Source: Burkholderia puraquae
Lineage (GTDB): Bacteria; Pseudomonadota; Gammaproteobacteria; Burkholderiales; Burkholderiaceae
Direction: 5' to 3'
NCBI RefSeq assembly: GCF_002099195.1
Contig: NZ_NBYX01000005.1
Location: forward strand, 186,001 to 250,000
DNA: 64,000 bases
The notes under the pieces were generated by a model. That model was given only the letters and a program-made list of their open reading frames with translations, had not been told where the DNA came from and ran no database searches. Below, piece after piece: positions 44,700 to 53,793 of the stretch. The position numbers and the translations under genes are program-made. The number at the start of each line of letters is the position of its first letter. Within the stretch, counting starts at the first letter, position 1.

Positions 44700-45665
44700 T
44701 CAGTGGGCCGCGGCGTTCGCGTTTGCCGGCGCGCTTCCCGACGTATCGCCGTGCTGCCGCACCGATCCGTAGACACCCGCGAGCAGTAGCACCAGCGCGG
44801 CGATCTCGAGTGCATGCGGCATCCGCCGGTCGTACACGAACGCGTATAGCATCGCGAACACGGTTTCGAACACGATCAGCTGGCCCGACAGCGTGAGCGG
44901 CAGCCGCTTCGACGCGGCATTCCACAGCCCGTTGCCGAGCCACGACGCGCCGATCGCGAGCACGAGGTTCAGCAGCCAGAACAGCTGCCAGCGCGATGCC
45001 GGGACAGCCGCCTGCACCGTACCCGCGGGCAGCGCGAGGATCGCGATCCAGCAAAGCCCGCCGATCAGGCCCGTCACGACGCCCCACAGCACCGACCACT
45101 CGTTGCCGCCGAAATGATGATGGCGCTGCAGATAGCGCGCGTTCGCCACCGCATACCAGGTCCAGCTTGCGAGCGCGCCCGCCGCGCAGGCGATGCCCGC
45201 GAGCTTCTGCCCGAGCGTCGTCGCGTGCGCTGCCTCGGACGTGAACAGGTCGATGTTGATGCAGACGATGCCCGCGATCACCAGCGCGAGCGGGGCCGCG
45301 AGCCGCCGCAGCGGCACGGCGCCCTGGTCGCCGAGGCCCGCGAGCGTGACGGTCACGGGCAGCACGCCGACGATCAGCGAGCTGGGCGCGATGCCGATCA
45401 GGTGCACGGCGCCGGACAACAGCATGTAGTACGCGACGTTGCCGATGACGGCGAGCCTCACCAGCGCGACGAGATCTTCGCGGGTCAGCCGCGCGAGCAG
45501 CGAGCGGGCGGCCGGCAGCGCGGCCGCGAGCGACACGAGGCCGTACATCGCGTAGCGGCCGGTGCTCAGCAGCAGCGGCGAGAAGTCGGTCAGCAGCCGC
45601 GGAACGAGAAACACCATGCCCCACAGGGCACCTGCCAGAACACCATAAACCACGCCGCGCTGCAT
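44700..45665 (-). CDS. DMT-family (EamA) exporter
   Basis: A 321-residue inner-membrane protein with ten predicted hydrophobic segments in two EamA repeats (VYGVLAGALWGMVFLVPRLL at the start; VGVLPVTVTLAGLG at the end of the first repeat). Short polar tail at the C-terminus. It stands alone, converging with rnfH and preceded by a long hairpin region. Not closely similar to the exporter at 7.4 kb beyond the shared family. Substrate unknown. Confidence 0.9.
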   Translation of the reverse strand: MQRGVVYGVLAGALWGMVFLVPRLLTDFSPLLLSTGRYAMYGLVSLAAALPAARSLLARLTREDLVALVRLAVIGNVAYYMLLSGAVHLIGIAPSSLIVGVLPVTVTLAGLGDQGAVPLRRLAAPLALVIAGIVCINIDLFTSEAAHATTLGQKLAGIACAAGALASWTWYAVANARYLQRHHHFGGNEWSVLWGVVTGLIGGLCWIAILALPAGTVQAAVPASRWQLFWLLNLVLAIGASWLGNGLWNAASKRLPLTLSGQLIVFETVFAMLYAFVYDRRMPHALEIAALVLLLAGVYGSVRQHGDTSGSAPANANAAAH

Positions 45666-45735
45666 CGACCGCTCCGAACAAATGACTGATGTGCGCGCAT
45701 CTTAGTGACGCCGTCGCGGCGGCGTCTTGTTCATT

Positions 45736-45791
45736 CCTGCACTCGGCGCAGGGCGGGGCCGTGATGTGCTGCGCCCTGCGCCGAATGCAGG
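45736..45791 (-). repeat. Long hairpin with 20-base arms
   Basis: Arms 45736-45755 and 45772-45791 are reverse complements at 19 of 20 positions, around a 16-base loop. The structure begins 7 bases past the propeller gene stop on the minus strand and lacks a T-run. It could terminate transcription, protect a 3' end, or be one copy of a dispersed repeat. Confidence 0.6.
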
Positions 45792-45798
45792 TGGCGGA

Positions 45799-46479
45799 TC
45801 ATTCGTCAGCCGGATCGGGCGTAGCCCCCGCGCTGCTGCCCGGTGCCCGCGCGGGCCGACGCACGGTGCGCAGCTTGCCGCTGTTGCCCCCGCCGCAATA
45901 GAAGCGGTCGTGGCCGTCGGATTCGAGCCCCGATACGCCGACGCCGGCCGGCATGTCGATCTGCTCGAGCACCTGGCCCGTGTGCGGATCGATGTGCCGC
46001 AGGTCGGACTGTTCGGCTTCCCAGGTGCCGTGCCACAGCTCGCCGTCGACCCAGGTCACGCCGGTGACGAAGCGGTTCGATTCGATCGTGCGCAGCACGG
46101 TGCCCGATTGCGGATCCACCTGATGAATCTTGCGTTCGCGGTACTGGCCAACCCACAGCGTGCCTTCGGCCCATGCCAGCCCCGAATCGCCGCCACCGCC
46201 GGGGGCGGGGATCGTCCCGAGCACGCGGCCCGATTCGGGATCGATCTTCTCGATGCGATCCTCGACGATCTGGTACAGGTGGCGGCCGTCGAACGCCGTG
46301 CCCGCATGCGCGGCGACGTCGATCGAGCGCACGGTCGTGCCGCGTTCCGGGTCGAGCGCATTCAGCTTGTCGCCGGACGCGTACCACACGTATTGTCCGT
46401 CGAACGTGACGCCGTGTACGCCGTCGACGCCCGGAAACGGGCCGTATTCGCGAAGGATGTCTGCACTGGAGCGTTTCAT
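45799..46479 (-). CDS. Beta-propeller protein, virginiamycin B lyase/glutamine cyclotransferase-like
   Basis: A 226-residue protein made of repeated blades of about 40 residues: DGVHGVTFDGQYVWYASG, AAHAGTAFDGRHLYQI, GDSGLAWAEGTLWVGQ, VTGVTWVDGELWHGTW, GVSGLESDGHDRFYCG. Each blade has a W/Y-G or A-D pattern like Vgb and PQQ-like propellers. There is no signal peptide, so it is probably cytoplasmic. ATG 46479 follows GAGGTGA; an in-frame start at 46509 lacks a site. It lies downstream of the regulator gene at 46511, probably in the same transcript. A sensor or enzyme role is open. Confidence 0.75.
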   Translation of the reverse strand: MKRSSADILREYGPFPGVDGVHGVTFDGQYVWYASGDKLNALDPERGTTVRSIDVAAHAGTAFDGRHLYQIVEDRIEKIDPESGRVLGTIPAPGGGGDSGLAWAEGTLWVGQYRERKIHQVDPQSGTVLRTIESNRFVTGVTWVDGELWHGTWEAEQSDLRHIDPHTGQVLEQIDMPAGVGVSGLESDGHDRFYCGGGNSGKLRTVRRPARAPGSSAGATPDPADE

Positions 46480-46510
46480 GTTCGTCACCTCGTCGTTCGG
46501 TGAAGCCATG

Positions 46511-47731
46511 CTAATCGCCCGGCAGCGGGGCCGGGAGTAACAAGGTCGTCGCGAAACCGGGCAGCGGCGGCGTCATCCAGCGGCGCGCTCGGCCGCGGCC
46601 GAGCGCCTGGACCTTGTCCGCTTCGGCGAGCGCGTCGAGCGCGCGCTGCACGGTGCGCTGGCTCGCGCCGAGGGCCAGCGCCAGCGCGGAGCTCGACCAT
46701 GCTTCGCCATCGGCGAGGAGCGCGAGCACGGCCGCGTGGCGATCGTCGACCGGGCGCGCCAGGACGACGGTCTCGCGTACGCCGAGCGGTTCGAGCGCAA
46801 AGCCGCGGGGTGTTGCGATGACGTTCGCGAGCGGCCGCAGCACCGCGCGCAGCCGGCCGATCTCGACGCGCAGGCGTGCGCGATGCGATTCGTCCGCGTG
46901 TTTCGCGCGGAACGCGGCAGCAACGAGCGCGTTTCGCGACACGTCGGCCGGCCATGCCTCGCCGAGCGCGCGGGCGAGCACGAACAGCACGGGCCGCCGC
47001 GCGAGCGACACGGTCGTGCGTGCGTCGCGCACCGTATGGCGGCACGCATCGACGACGAGCGCGTTCGATGCGAACAGCGTCTCGACTTCGTCGAGCGGCA
47101 CGAGCCGCGATAAGCCGCGCGCGATGAGGCGCGCGGCCGGCGCGTCGAGCACGCGCGCCGCGGTGTCGACCTCGGCCGTCAGCGCGGCAATGCCGGCGTC
47201 GCGAGCCGCCGTGCGCGCACGGGCGAGCGCCGCGCGGGCGGCTTGCGTGCGGATACGGCGCATCGCGATGCCGGCCGCGATCAGCTCATGGGCGGCGCGC
47301 GATGCAGCCGGCAGCGGCGCGGGATCGAGAGTCGCGAGCATCCGTTCGGCATCGTCGAGCTGGCCGATCAGCAGCAGCCGGCGCACGCCGAGATAGCGTG
47401 CATGCGCGGCGTTCGCGCGGTCGCCGTGCGCGTCGAGCGTCGCGCAGGCGGCATCGAGCGCGCGCGTCGGCCAGCGCAGGTCGCGCGACGCGAGCGCGAT
47501 CTCCGCTTCCGCGACGACGCAGCGTGCACGCGCCACGGCCTCCCTGGCGCCGAACGCGCGAGCGGCGCCGCGCACCAGTGTGCGCGCGCGCTCGAAATCG
47601 CCGAGCTGCGCCATCGCGATTCCGCGCAGCGCGAGCGCCGGCGCATCGTCGCGCAGCGCGACGCGGTTCAGCGCGCCGAGCGCGTCACCGGCCGCGAGCG
47701 CGCGCGCGGCCGCCGTGATCAGCGAATCCAT
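46511..47731 (-). CDS. Transcriptional regulator with helical repeat domain and C-terminal winged helix
   Basis: A 406-residue, alanine/arginine-rich protein. Residues 1 to about 200 are amphipathic helical pairs like TPR repeats (LALRGIAMAQLGDFERARTL; HARYLGVRRLLLIGQLDDAE). Residues 225-320 contain LRVEIGRLRAVLRPLANVIA followed by ATPRGFALEP, a pattern like the winged helix of BTAD/OmpR-type regulators. The last 80 residues have a second HTH (SALALALGASQRTVQRALDA). There is no membrane segment. It faces the DUF899 gene and precedes the propeller gene, so it probably controls both. I do not recognise a named family. Confidence 0.72.
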   Translation of the reverse strand: MDSLITAAARALAAGDALGALNRVALRDDAPALALRGIAMAQLGDFERARTLVRGAARAFGAREAVARARCVVAEAEIALASRDLRWPTRALDAACATLDAHGDRANAAHARYLGVRRLLLIGQLDDAERMLATLDPAPLPAASRAAHELIAAGIAMRRIRTQAARAALARARTAARDAGIAALTAEVDTAARVLDAPAARLIARGLSRLVPLDEVETLFASNALVVDACRHTVRDARTTVSLARRPVLFVLARALGEAWPADVSRNALVAAAFRAKHADESHRARLRVEIGRLRAVLRPLANVIATPRGFALEPLGVRETVVLARPVDDRHAAVLALLADGEAWSSSALALALGASQRTVQRALDALAEADKVQALGRGRARRWMTPPLPGFATTLLLPAPLPGD

Positions 47732-47845
47732 CCGAATCCCGACACACTTGTCACTCCCTCCGGCCCGATGCCCGCCACTAATCTAGCACCACGCACACGG
47801 CACCGGACGCCGTGCCCGGATATCCATCGGAAGGAGGAACCCGCA

Positions 47846-48610
47846 ATGACGACCCATCTCACCGGAACGCGCGACCAATGGCTGGCCGAGCGCCGCGCGC
47901 TGCTCGACGCGGAAAAGGCGCTGACGCGGCAAAGCGACGAACTCGCGCGGCGGCGCCAGGCATTGCCCTGGGTGCGCGTCGACAAGACCTACCGGTTCGA
48001 CACCGAAGACGGGCAGGCAACGCTCGACGACCTGTTTCGCGGCCGTTCGCAGCTGCTCGTCTATCACTTCATGTTCGGCCCCGACTACAAGGCCGGCTGC
48101 CCGTCGTGCTCGGCGCTCGCCGACGGGTTCGACGGCTTCGCCGTACACCTGGCGAACCACGACGTGACGCTCGGCGCCGTGTCGCGCGCGCCGCTCGCGA
48201 AGCTGCTCGCTTACCGGCAGCGGATGGGGTGGCGCTTCCCGTGGGCGTCGTCGGTCGGCAGCGATTTCAATTTCGACTTCAACGTGTCGTTCACCGAAAC
48301 GCAGCAGCGCATGGGCGACGTCGAGTACAACTACGCGCGGGTGGGCCACGCGATGGACATGGATCCGCCGCCGGCACCCGTCGTGCAGTTCGCGGCGACG
48401 TGCGGTACCGACGCGGTCACGTATTCGCTCGACCGGCCGGGCATGAGCGCGTTCGTGCGCGAGGACGGCGCCGTCTATCACACGTACTCGACCTATGCGC
48501 GCGGGCTCGACGGGCTGTGGGGGATGTACCAGTGGCTCGATCGCGCGCCGCGCGGGCGCAACGAGACCGGCCCTTGGTGGCGCCGTCATGACGAGTACGC
48601 GCGCGGCTGA
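47846..48610 (+). CDS. DUF899-family thioredoxin-like protein
   Basis: A 254-residue member of the DUF899 family, a thioredoxin-fold group of unknown function. It starts MTTHLTGTRDQWLAERRALL with the family-typical LTRQSDELARRRQALPWVRV, then YHFMFGPDYKAGCPSCSALA holding a C-x-x-C pair. The WRFPWASSVGSDFNFDFNVS motif follows, and the end is YHTYSTYARGLDGLWGMYQW. A strong site AAGGAGG (47831-47837) precedes ATG 47846. It is divergent from the regulator gene across 114 bases, and the DUF2182 gene begins inside its last codons. Confidence 0.9.
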   Translation: MTTHLTGTRDQWLAERRALLDAEKALTRQSDELARRRQALPWVRVDKTYRFDTEDGQATLDDLFRGRSQLLVYHFMFGPDYKAGCPSCSALADGFDGFAVHLANHDVTLGAVSRAPLAKLLAYRQRMGWRFPWASSVGSDFNFDFNVSFTETQQRMGDVEYNYARVGHAMDMDPPPAPVVQFAATCGTDAVTYSLDRPGMSAFVREDGAVYHTYSTYARGLDGLWGMYQWLDRAPRGRNETGPWWRRHDEYARG

Positions 48611-49445
48611 GCGTGTCGGCGACGGGCGGGGACGGGCGATGATACGGCCTGCGACCGGCGATGCGAGGCCCGATCCGTGGGCCTTCGGGGTGGCGCTCGT
48701 CGCCGCGTTCGCCGTTGCCGCGATCGCGACCGTGGCGCAGCACGCGTCGATGGCCGCGATGGGCGGCGCGCCGGTGCCCGGCGGCTGGGTGACCTCGGTG
48801 GCATGGTCGCGGCCGTGCGGATGGCGTGCCGGCCGCGCGTTCGCGGCGTTCGCCGGCATGTGGGGCCCGATGACGGTGACGATGATGCTGCCTGTTCTGG
48901 CGCCGGTGCTCTGGCGATACCGTCAGCGTGTCGGTCCGCAAGCGGCGGTGCGTTCGGCCCGACTCGTCGTCGTCGCGGGTGTCGGGTATTTCGCGGTGTG
49001 GATGGCGCTTGGAGCGCTCGTGTATCCGGCTGGCATCGCACTGACGAGCGCCGCAGCACGGCTGCCGGCGCTCGCCCGCGCGATGCCGTTCGTAGCCGGC
49101 GCGGTCGTATTGGCTGCAGGCATCCTGCAATTCTCCGGATGGAAGGCGCGCCGGCTGGCGTGCTGCCGGCACGCGGCGACCTGCGCGCACCAGCCGCGCG
49201 GGGAGGCCAGTGCAGCATGGCGGCACGGCATGCGAGCCGCCGTGCGATGCGGGGCATGTTGCGGGAACCTGATGGCCGTCGCGCTGGCCGCGGGCATGAT
49301 GGATCTGCGTGTGATGGCGGCCGTGACGGTGGCGATCGCCGCCGAGCGCCTTGCACCGGCCGGCGGACCTGTTGCGCGGATCGTCGGCTGCGTCGCGGTC
49401 GGAGGCGGCATCGCGATGATCGTCCGCGCGGCCGGGCTGCTGTAA
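48588..49445 (+). CDS. DUF2182 integral membrane protein, putative metal-binding
   Basis: A 285-residue membrane protein with about six hydrophobic segments, of the DUF2182 family. The family features are visible: WGPMTVTMMLPVLAPVLWRY and the paired cysteine-rich loops CCRHAATCAHQ and CGACCGNLMAVALAAGMMD, which suggest metal or thiol chemistry. ATG 48588 overlaps the DUF899 gene; ATG 48639 (MIRPATGDARPDPW) is an alternative that loses only a polar stretch. It forms a translationally linked pair with DUF899. Function unknown. Confidence 0.82.
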   Translation: MTSTRAAERVGDGRGRAMIRPATGDARPDPWAFGVALVAAFAVAAIATVAQHASMAAMGGAPVPGGWVTSVAWSRPCGWRAGRAFAAFAGMWGPMTVTMMLPVLAPVLWRYRQRVGPQAAVRSARLVVVAGVGYFAVWMALGALVYPAGIALTSAAARLPALARAMPFVAGAVVLAAGILQFSGWKARRLACCRHAATCAHQPRGEASAAWRHGMRAAVRCGACCGNLMAVALAAGMMDLRVMAAVTVAIAAERLAPAGGPVARIVGCVAVGGGIAMIVRAAGLL

Positions 49446-49599
49446 CGCGGGGAGGGCGGGCCCGTTCGGCACGTTGCCGGGCCGCGCTTCGCCGTCGCCG
49501 CTACCGCCGCGTGGCCGGTCCGTAACGGGCGGATGGGCCGTTTCGCGGCCGGTTGCGCGAATGGCGCGATGCGGCGGTGAAACGAAAGGCGATCGAAAA

Positions 49600-49622
49600 C
49601 GAACCGAACGGCGAACCGAACG
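49600..49622. repeat. Tandem 11-base direct repeat upstream of guaB
   Basis: CGAACCGAACG occurs at 49600-49610 and 49612-49622, one base apart, about 70-90 bases upstream of the guaB -10 box. Such phased direct repeats can be regulator sites; no known factor is implied. The rest of 49446-49599 is G+C-rich with no recognisable gene. Confidence 0.5.
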
Positions 49623-49666
49623 ATTCGGCCCCCGAACGGAGGAAAGCGGCTAAGCCGTTGTTCGTG

Positions 49667-49697
49667 TTGTGAAAATTCGCAGCGCTTCGCGTATAAT
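49667..49697 (+). promoter_or_regulatory. Sigma-70 promoter for guaB
   Basis: A perfect -10 TATAAT lies at 49692-49697, with TTGTGA at 49667-49672 and 19 bases between. The start of transcription would be near 49704, giving a leader of about 20 bases before ATG 49724. Confidence 0.65.
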
Positions 49698-49723
49698 TCG
49701 CTTTTGCGCCCATAGGATTTGCC

Positions 49724-51184
49724 ATGCGTCTGATCCAAAAAGCACTCACTTTCGATGACGTGCTCCTCGTTCCCGCCTTCTCCGACGTTCTCCCGCGCGA
49801 CACCAGCCTCAAGACCAAGCTGACCCGCAACATCTCCCTGAACATGCCGCTCGTGTCCGCCGCCATGGACACGGTCACCGAAGGTCGCCTCGCGATCGCG
49901 ATGGCACAGCAGGGTGGCGTCGGTATCGTCCACAAGAACCTGACGCCGGCCGAACAGGCCCGCGAGGTCGCGAAGGTCAAGCGTTTCGAATCGGGCGTCG
50001 TCCGCGATCCGATCACGGTGCCGCCGCAAATGAAGGTGCGCGACGTGATCGCGCTGTCGCGCCAGCATGGCATCTCGGGTTTCCCGGTCGTCGAAGGCCC
50101 GCAGCTCGTCGGTATCGTCACGAACCGCGACCTGCGTTTCGAAACCCGCCTCGATGAGCCGGTCAAGTCGATCATGACGCCGCGCGAGCGCCTCGTCACG
50201 GTCAAGGAAGGCACGCCGCTCGCCGAAGCGAAGGCGCTGATGCACAGCCACCGCCTCGAGCGTGTGCTGGTCGTCAACGACGCGTTCGAACTGCGCGGCC
50301 TGATGACCGTCAAGGACATCACGAAGCAGACCGAGCACCCGGACGCGTGCAAGGACGAACACGGCAAGCTGCGCGCAGGCGCGGCGGTCGGCGTCGGCCC
50401 CGACAACGAAGAGCGCGTCGAGCTGCTGGTGCAGGCCGGCGTCGACGTGATCGTCGTCGATACCGCGCATGGCCACAGCAAGGGCGTGCTCGAGCGCGTT
50501 CGCTGGGTCAAGCAGAACTTCCCGCACGTCGAAGTGATCGGCGGCAACATCGCGACGGCCGCCGCCGCGAAGGCGCTCGTCGAATACGGCGCTGATGCCG
50601 TCAAGGTCGGTATCGGCCCGGGCTCGATCTGCACGACGCGGATCGTCGCCGGTGTCGGCGTGCCGCAGATCAGCGCGATCGCAAACGTCGCGGAAGCGCT
50701 GAAGGGCACGGGCGTGCCGTGCATCGCCGACGGCGGCGTGCGCTTCTCGGGCGACGTGTCGAAGGCCCTCGCGGCCGGCGCGAACGCGGTGATGATGGGC
50801 AGCATGTTCGCGGGCACCGAAGAGGCGCCGGGCGACGTGTTCCTGTACCAGGGCCGCCAGTACAAGTCGTATCGCGGCATGGGTTCGGTCGGTGCGATGA
50901 AGGACGGCGCGGCAGACCGCTACTTCCAGGACAACTCGGCGAACATCGACAAGCTCGTGCCGGAAGGCATCGAAGGCCGCGTCGCGTACAAGGGCTCGGT
51001 CAACGCGATCCTGTTCCAGCTGGTCGGCGGCGTGCGTGCGAGCATGGGCTACTGCGGCTGCAAGACGATCGACGAGCTGCACGACAAGGCCGAATTCGTC
51101 CAGATCACCGCGGCGGGCATGCGCGAGTCGCACGTGCACGACGTGCAGATCACGAAGGAAGCACCGAACTACCACGTGGACTGA
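49724..51184 (+). CDS. guaB: Inosine-5'-monophosphate dehydrogenase
   Basis: Oxidises IMP to XMP with NAD+, the committing step of GMP synthesis. It is 486 residues. A barrel beginning [20 protein letters not shown], two CBS domains inserted at about 95-200 ([40 protein letters not shown]), the catalytic cysteine C303 in [13 protein letters not shown], and the [12 protein letters not shown] flap. The length is standard. A small membrane-protein gene follows after 6 bases, then guaA. Confidence 0.99.
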   Translation: MRLIQKALTFDDVLLVPAFSDVLPRDTSLKTKLTRNISLNMPLVSAAMDTVTEGRLAIAMAQQGGVGIVHKNLTPAEQAREVAKVKRFESGVVRDPITVPPQMKVRDVIALSRQHGISGFPVVEGPQLVGIVTNRDLRFETRLDEPVKSIMTPRERLVTVKEGTPLAEAKALMHSHRLERVLVVNDAFELRGLMTVKDITKQTEHPDACKDEHGKLRAGAAVGVGPDNEERVELLVQAGVDVIVVDTAHGHSKGVLERVRWVKQNFPHVEVIGGNIATAAAAKALVEYGADAVKVGIGPGSICTTRIVAGVGVPQISAIANVAEALKGTGVPCIADGGVRFSGDVSKALAAGANAVMMGSMFAGTEEAPGDVFLYQGRQYKSYRGMGSVGAMKDGAADRYFQDNSANIDKLVPEGIEGRVAYKGSVNAILFQLVGGVRASMGYCGCKTIDELHDKAEFVQITAAGMRESHVHDVQITKEAPNYHVD

Positions 51185-51190
51185 TCGCCG

Positions 51191-51805
51191 ATGAAACCGC
51201 TGCTGCGAGCCGTGCTGATAATCGATGCCGTGCTGCTGCTGGCGTTCGGCGTGCTGTTTGTGCTGACGCCCTGGCAGTCGCTGTTCAACGCGCTGCAGCT
51301 TGCGAACGTCCAGCCGGCGATGCTCGGCCAGGCGTTCGGCATCGCGTTGCTCGGGCTCGCGTGGCTCGCGTTTCATGCAGCGTTCAACGGGGATCTCACG
51401 GCGCCGGTCGCGCGGTCGGTCGGCCACGTGTACTGGCTGACCGGCGCGCTGACGATCGTCTGGTCGGTCGGCACCGGCAGCGGTCCCGCGCTCGCAGCCG
51501 CCGGCAGGGTGTTGTCGGCCGTGGCCGGCGTCGCGCTGATCGTGCTCGGCCTCGGCGGCGTGCGGCTCGCATCGGCCGTGCGCCGGCGCGAAAAAGCGCA
51601 GGCGCTCGACGCGCGCGCACCCGCACCCGCGTCGGCGCAGCGTCCGGTCGAGCCGGCGATGGCGCCCGCGTCGCAGTCCGCACCGCAGCGTGTCGAACCC
51701 GTCGTCGGCCGTCCCGCGGCACCCGCCGCACGGTCGCCGGCCGCATCCGGCCAATCGTCGTCAGGCACCGTCGCACTCGACGAGCGCCCGCCGATGCAGG
51801 ATTGA
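51191..51805 (+). CDS. Hypothetical membrane protein between guaB and guaA
   Basis: A 204-residue protein I do not recognise. Residues 1-125 contain four hydrophobic segments (LLRAVLIIDAVLLLAFGVLF; MLGQAFGIALLGLAWLAFHA; VYWLTGALTIVWSVGTGSG; VLSAVAGVALIVLGLGGVRL). From about 128 it is a disordered cytoplasmic or periplasmic tail rich in A, P, Q and S ending ERPPMQD. It starts 6 bases after guaB, so it is co-transcribed with it. It could be a retained Burkholderia-specific insert between the purine genes. Confidence 0.8.
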   Translation: MKPLLRAVLIIDAVLLLAFGVLFVLTPWQSLFNALQLANVQPAMLGQAFGIALLGLAWLAFHAAFNGDLTAPVARSVGHVYWLTGALTIVWSVGTGSGPALAAAGRVLSAVAGVALIVLGLGGVRLASAVRRREKAQALDARAPAPASAQRPVEPAMAPASQSAPQRVEPVVGRPAAPAARSPAASGQSSSGTVALDERPPMQD

Positions 51806-51862
51806 CCGGCCATGCGTCGCGCGTGCCGCCTTCCGCCCGACGCCGCTGTCCATGCTATTGAC

Positions 51863-51900
51863 GCAGCGCATGATGCACATGATGCGCTGCTTTTCTTATT
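51863..51900 (+). terminator. Terminator-like hairpin just upstream of guaA
   Basis: GCAGCGCAT (51863-51871) pairs with ATGCGCTGC (51882-51890) around a 10-base loop, followed by TTTTCTTATT. It lies 57 bases after the membrane-protein stop and 21 bases before the guaA ATG. It may end the guaB transcript or work as an attenuator for guaA. Confidence 0.6.
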
Positions 51901-51921
51901 CTCTTCATCCCGTCCGCAGCC

Positions 51922-53541
51922 ATGCACGACAAAATCCTGATTCTCGACTTCGGTTCGCAAGTCACCCAACTGATTGCGCGACGCGTGCGCGAAGCGCACG
52001 TTTACTGCGAAATCCATCCGAACGATGTGTCCGACGACTTCGTCCGTGAGTTCGCGCCGAAGGCGGTGATCCTGTCGGGCAGCCACGCGAGCACGTACGA
52101 AGACCATCAACTGCGTGCGCCGCAGGCCGTATGGGATCTCGGCGTGCCGGTGCTCGGCATCTGCTACGGCATGCAGACGATGGCCGTGCAGCTTGGCGGC
52201 AAGGTCGAGTGGAGCGACCACCGCGAATTCGGTTATGCGGAAATGCGCGCGCACGGCCATACGCGCCTGCTCGACGGCATCGAGGATTTCAAGACGGACG
52301 AAGGCCACGGGATGCTGAAGGTCTGGATGAGCCACGGCGACAAGGTTGCCGAGCTGCCGCCGGGCTTCGCGCTGATGGCGTCGACGCCGAGCTGCCCGAT
52401 CGCCGGCATGGCCGACGAGGCGCGCGGCTACTACGCGGTGCAGTTCCATCCGGAAGTCACGCATACGGTGAAGGGCCGCCAGATCATCGAACGCTTCGTG
52501 CTGCAGATCGCCGGCGCGAAGCCCGACTGGATCATGAGCAACCACATCGAGGAAGCCGTCGCGAAGATCCGCGAGCAGGTCGGTGACGAGGAAGTGATTC
52601 TCGGCCTGTCGGGCGGTGTCGATTCGAGCGTCGCGGCTGCGCTGATCCATCGCGCGATCGGCGACCAGCTCACCTGCGTGTTCGTCGACCACGGCCTGCT
52701 GCGCCTGAACGAAGGCAAGATGGTGCTCGACATGTTCGAGGGCCGCCTGCACGCGAAGGTCGTGCACGTCGACGCAGCCGAGCAGTTCCTCGGCCATTTG
52801 GCCGGCGTGACGGATCCGGAAGCGAAGCGCAAGATCATCGGCCGCGAATTCGTCGAGGTGTTCCAGGCCGAGGCGAAGAAGCTGTCGAAGGCGAAGTGGC
52901 TCGCGCAGGGCACGATCTATCCGGACGTGGTCGAGTCGGGCGGCACGAAGACGAAGAAGGCGACGACGATCAAGAGCCACCACAACGTCGGCGGGCTGCC
53001 GGAAACGCTCGGCCTGAAGCTGCTCGAGCCGCTGCGCGACCTGTTCAAGGACGAAGTGCGCGAGCTGGGCGTCGCGCTCGGCCTGCCGCCGGAGATGGTG
53101 TACCGCCATCCGTTCCCGGGCCCGGGCCTTGGCGTGCGGATTCTCGGCGAAGTGAAGCGCGAGTTCGCAGACCTGCTGCGCCGCGCGGACGCGATCTTCA
53201 TCGAGGAGCTGCGCAACACGACCGCGACCGCGCAGGATGCGGCTGCGGGCCTGTGCGGCGAAGCCGATGTCGGCAAGAGCTGGTACGACCTGACGAGCCA
53301 GGCGTTTGCGGTGTTCCTGCCGGTCAAGTCGGTGGGCGTGATGGGCGATGGCCGCACGTACGACTACGTGACGTCGCTGCGCGCGGTGCAGACGACCGAC
53401 TTCATGACCGCACACTGGGCGCACCTGCCGTACGCGCTGCTCGGCCGCGCGTCGAACCGGATCATCAACGAGGTGCGCGGGATCAACCGTGTGGTGTACG
53501 ACATCTCGGGCAAGCCGCCGGCGACGATCGAGTGGGAATAA
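51922..53541 (+). CDS. guaA: GMP synthase (glutamine-hydrolysing)
   Basis: Converts XMP to GMP using ATP and glutamine-derived ammonia. It is 539 residues: an N-terminal class I glutamine amidotransferase with nucleophile C81 in [11 protein letters not shown] and the His/Glu pair in QFHPEVTH; an ATP pyrophosphatase P-loop [13 protein letters not shown] near 230; and a C-terminal dimerisation domain ending KPPATIEWE. No strong ribosome site is visible before the ATG, and a terminator-like hairpin precedes it. A bidirectional terminator follows. Confidence 0.99.
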   Translation: MHDKILILDFGSQVTQLIARRVREAHVYCEIHPNDVSDDFVREFAPKAVILSGSHASTYEDHQLRAPQAVWDLGVPVLGICYGMQTMAVQLGGKVEWSDHREFGYAEMRAHGHTRLLDGIEDFKTDEGHGMLKVWMSHGDKVAELPPGFALMASTPSCPIAGMADEARGYYAVQFHPEVTHTVKGRQIIERFVLQIAGAKPDWIMSNHIEEAVAKIREQVGDEEVILGLSGGVDSSVAAALIHRAIGDQLTCVFVDHGLLRLNEGKMVLDMFEGRLHAKVVHVDAAEQFLGHLAGVTDPEAKRKIIGREFVEVFQAEAKKLSKAKWLAQGTIYPDVVESGGTKTKKATTIKSHHNVGGLPETLGLKLLEPLRDLFKDEVRELGVALGLPPEMVYRHPFPGPGLGVRILGEVKREFADLLRRADAIFIEELRNTTATAQDAAAGLCGEADVGKSWYDLTSQAFAVFLPVKSVGVMGDGRTYDYVTSLRAVQTTDFMTAHWAHLPYALLGRASNRIINEVRGINRVVYDISGKPPATIEWE

Positions 53542-53663
53542 GCGTTTGTGCTGGATCAGCGTTTGATTTCGCTCTCGTCGTTGCGCATGGGTTGATGTCG
53601 CGATAGGGCGTGAGCGGATGGCTGGTTCAGCGTGTTCGCTGTTCCGGCGCCGACCGGGACAAG

Positions 53664-53693
53664 AAACGGCTTGGCGATTGCCAAGCCGTTTTT
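53664..53693. terminator. Bidirectional terminator after guaA
   Basis: AAACGGCTTGGC and GCCAAGCCGTTT pair around GATT, with T-runs on both strands, between the converging guaA and exonuclease genes. Confidence 0.9.
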
Positions 53694-53793
53694 CGTTAAC
53701 CCGTTGCTTGAGTCACGAAACGTTGTGCGGCATTCGTGACGCGGCAATCCGTCGCATGCCTGATCGCGGTCGCTTGCGTCCGTCGAGCGATTC

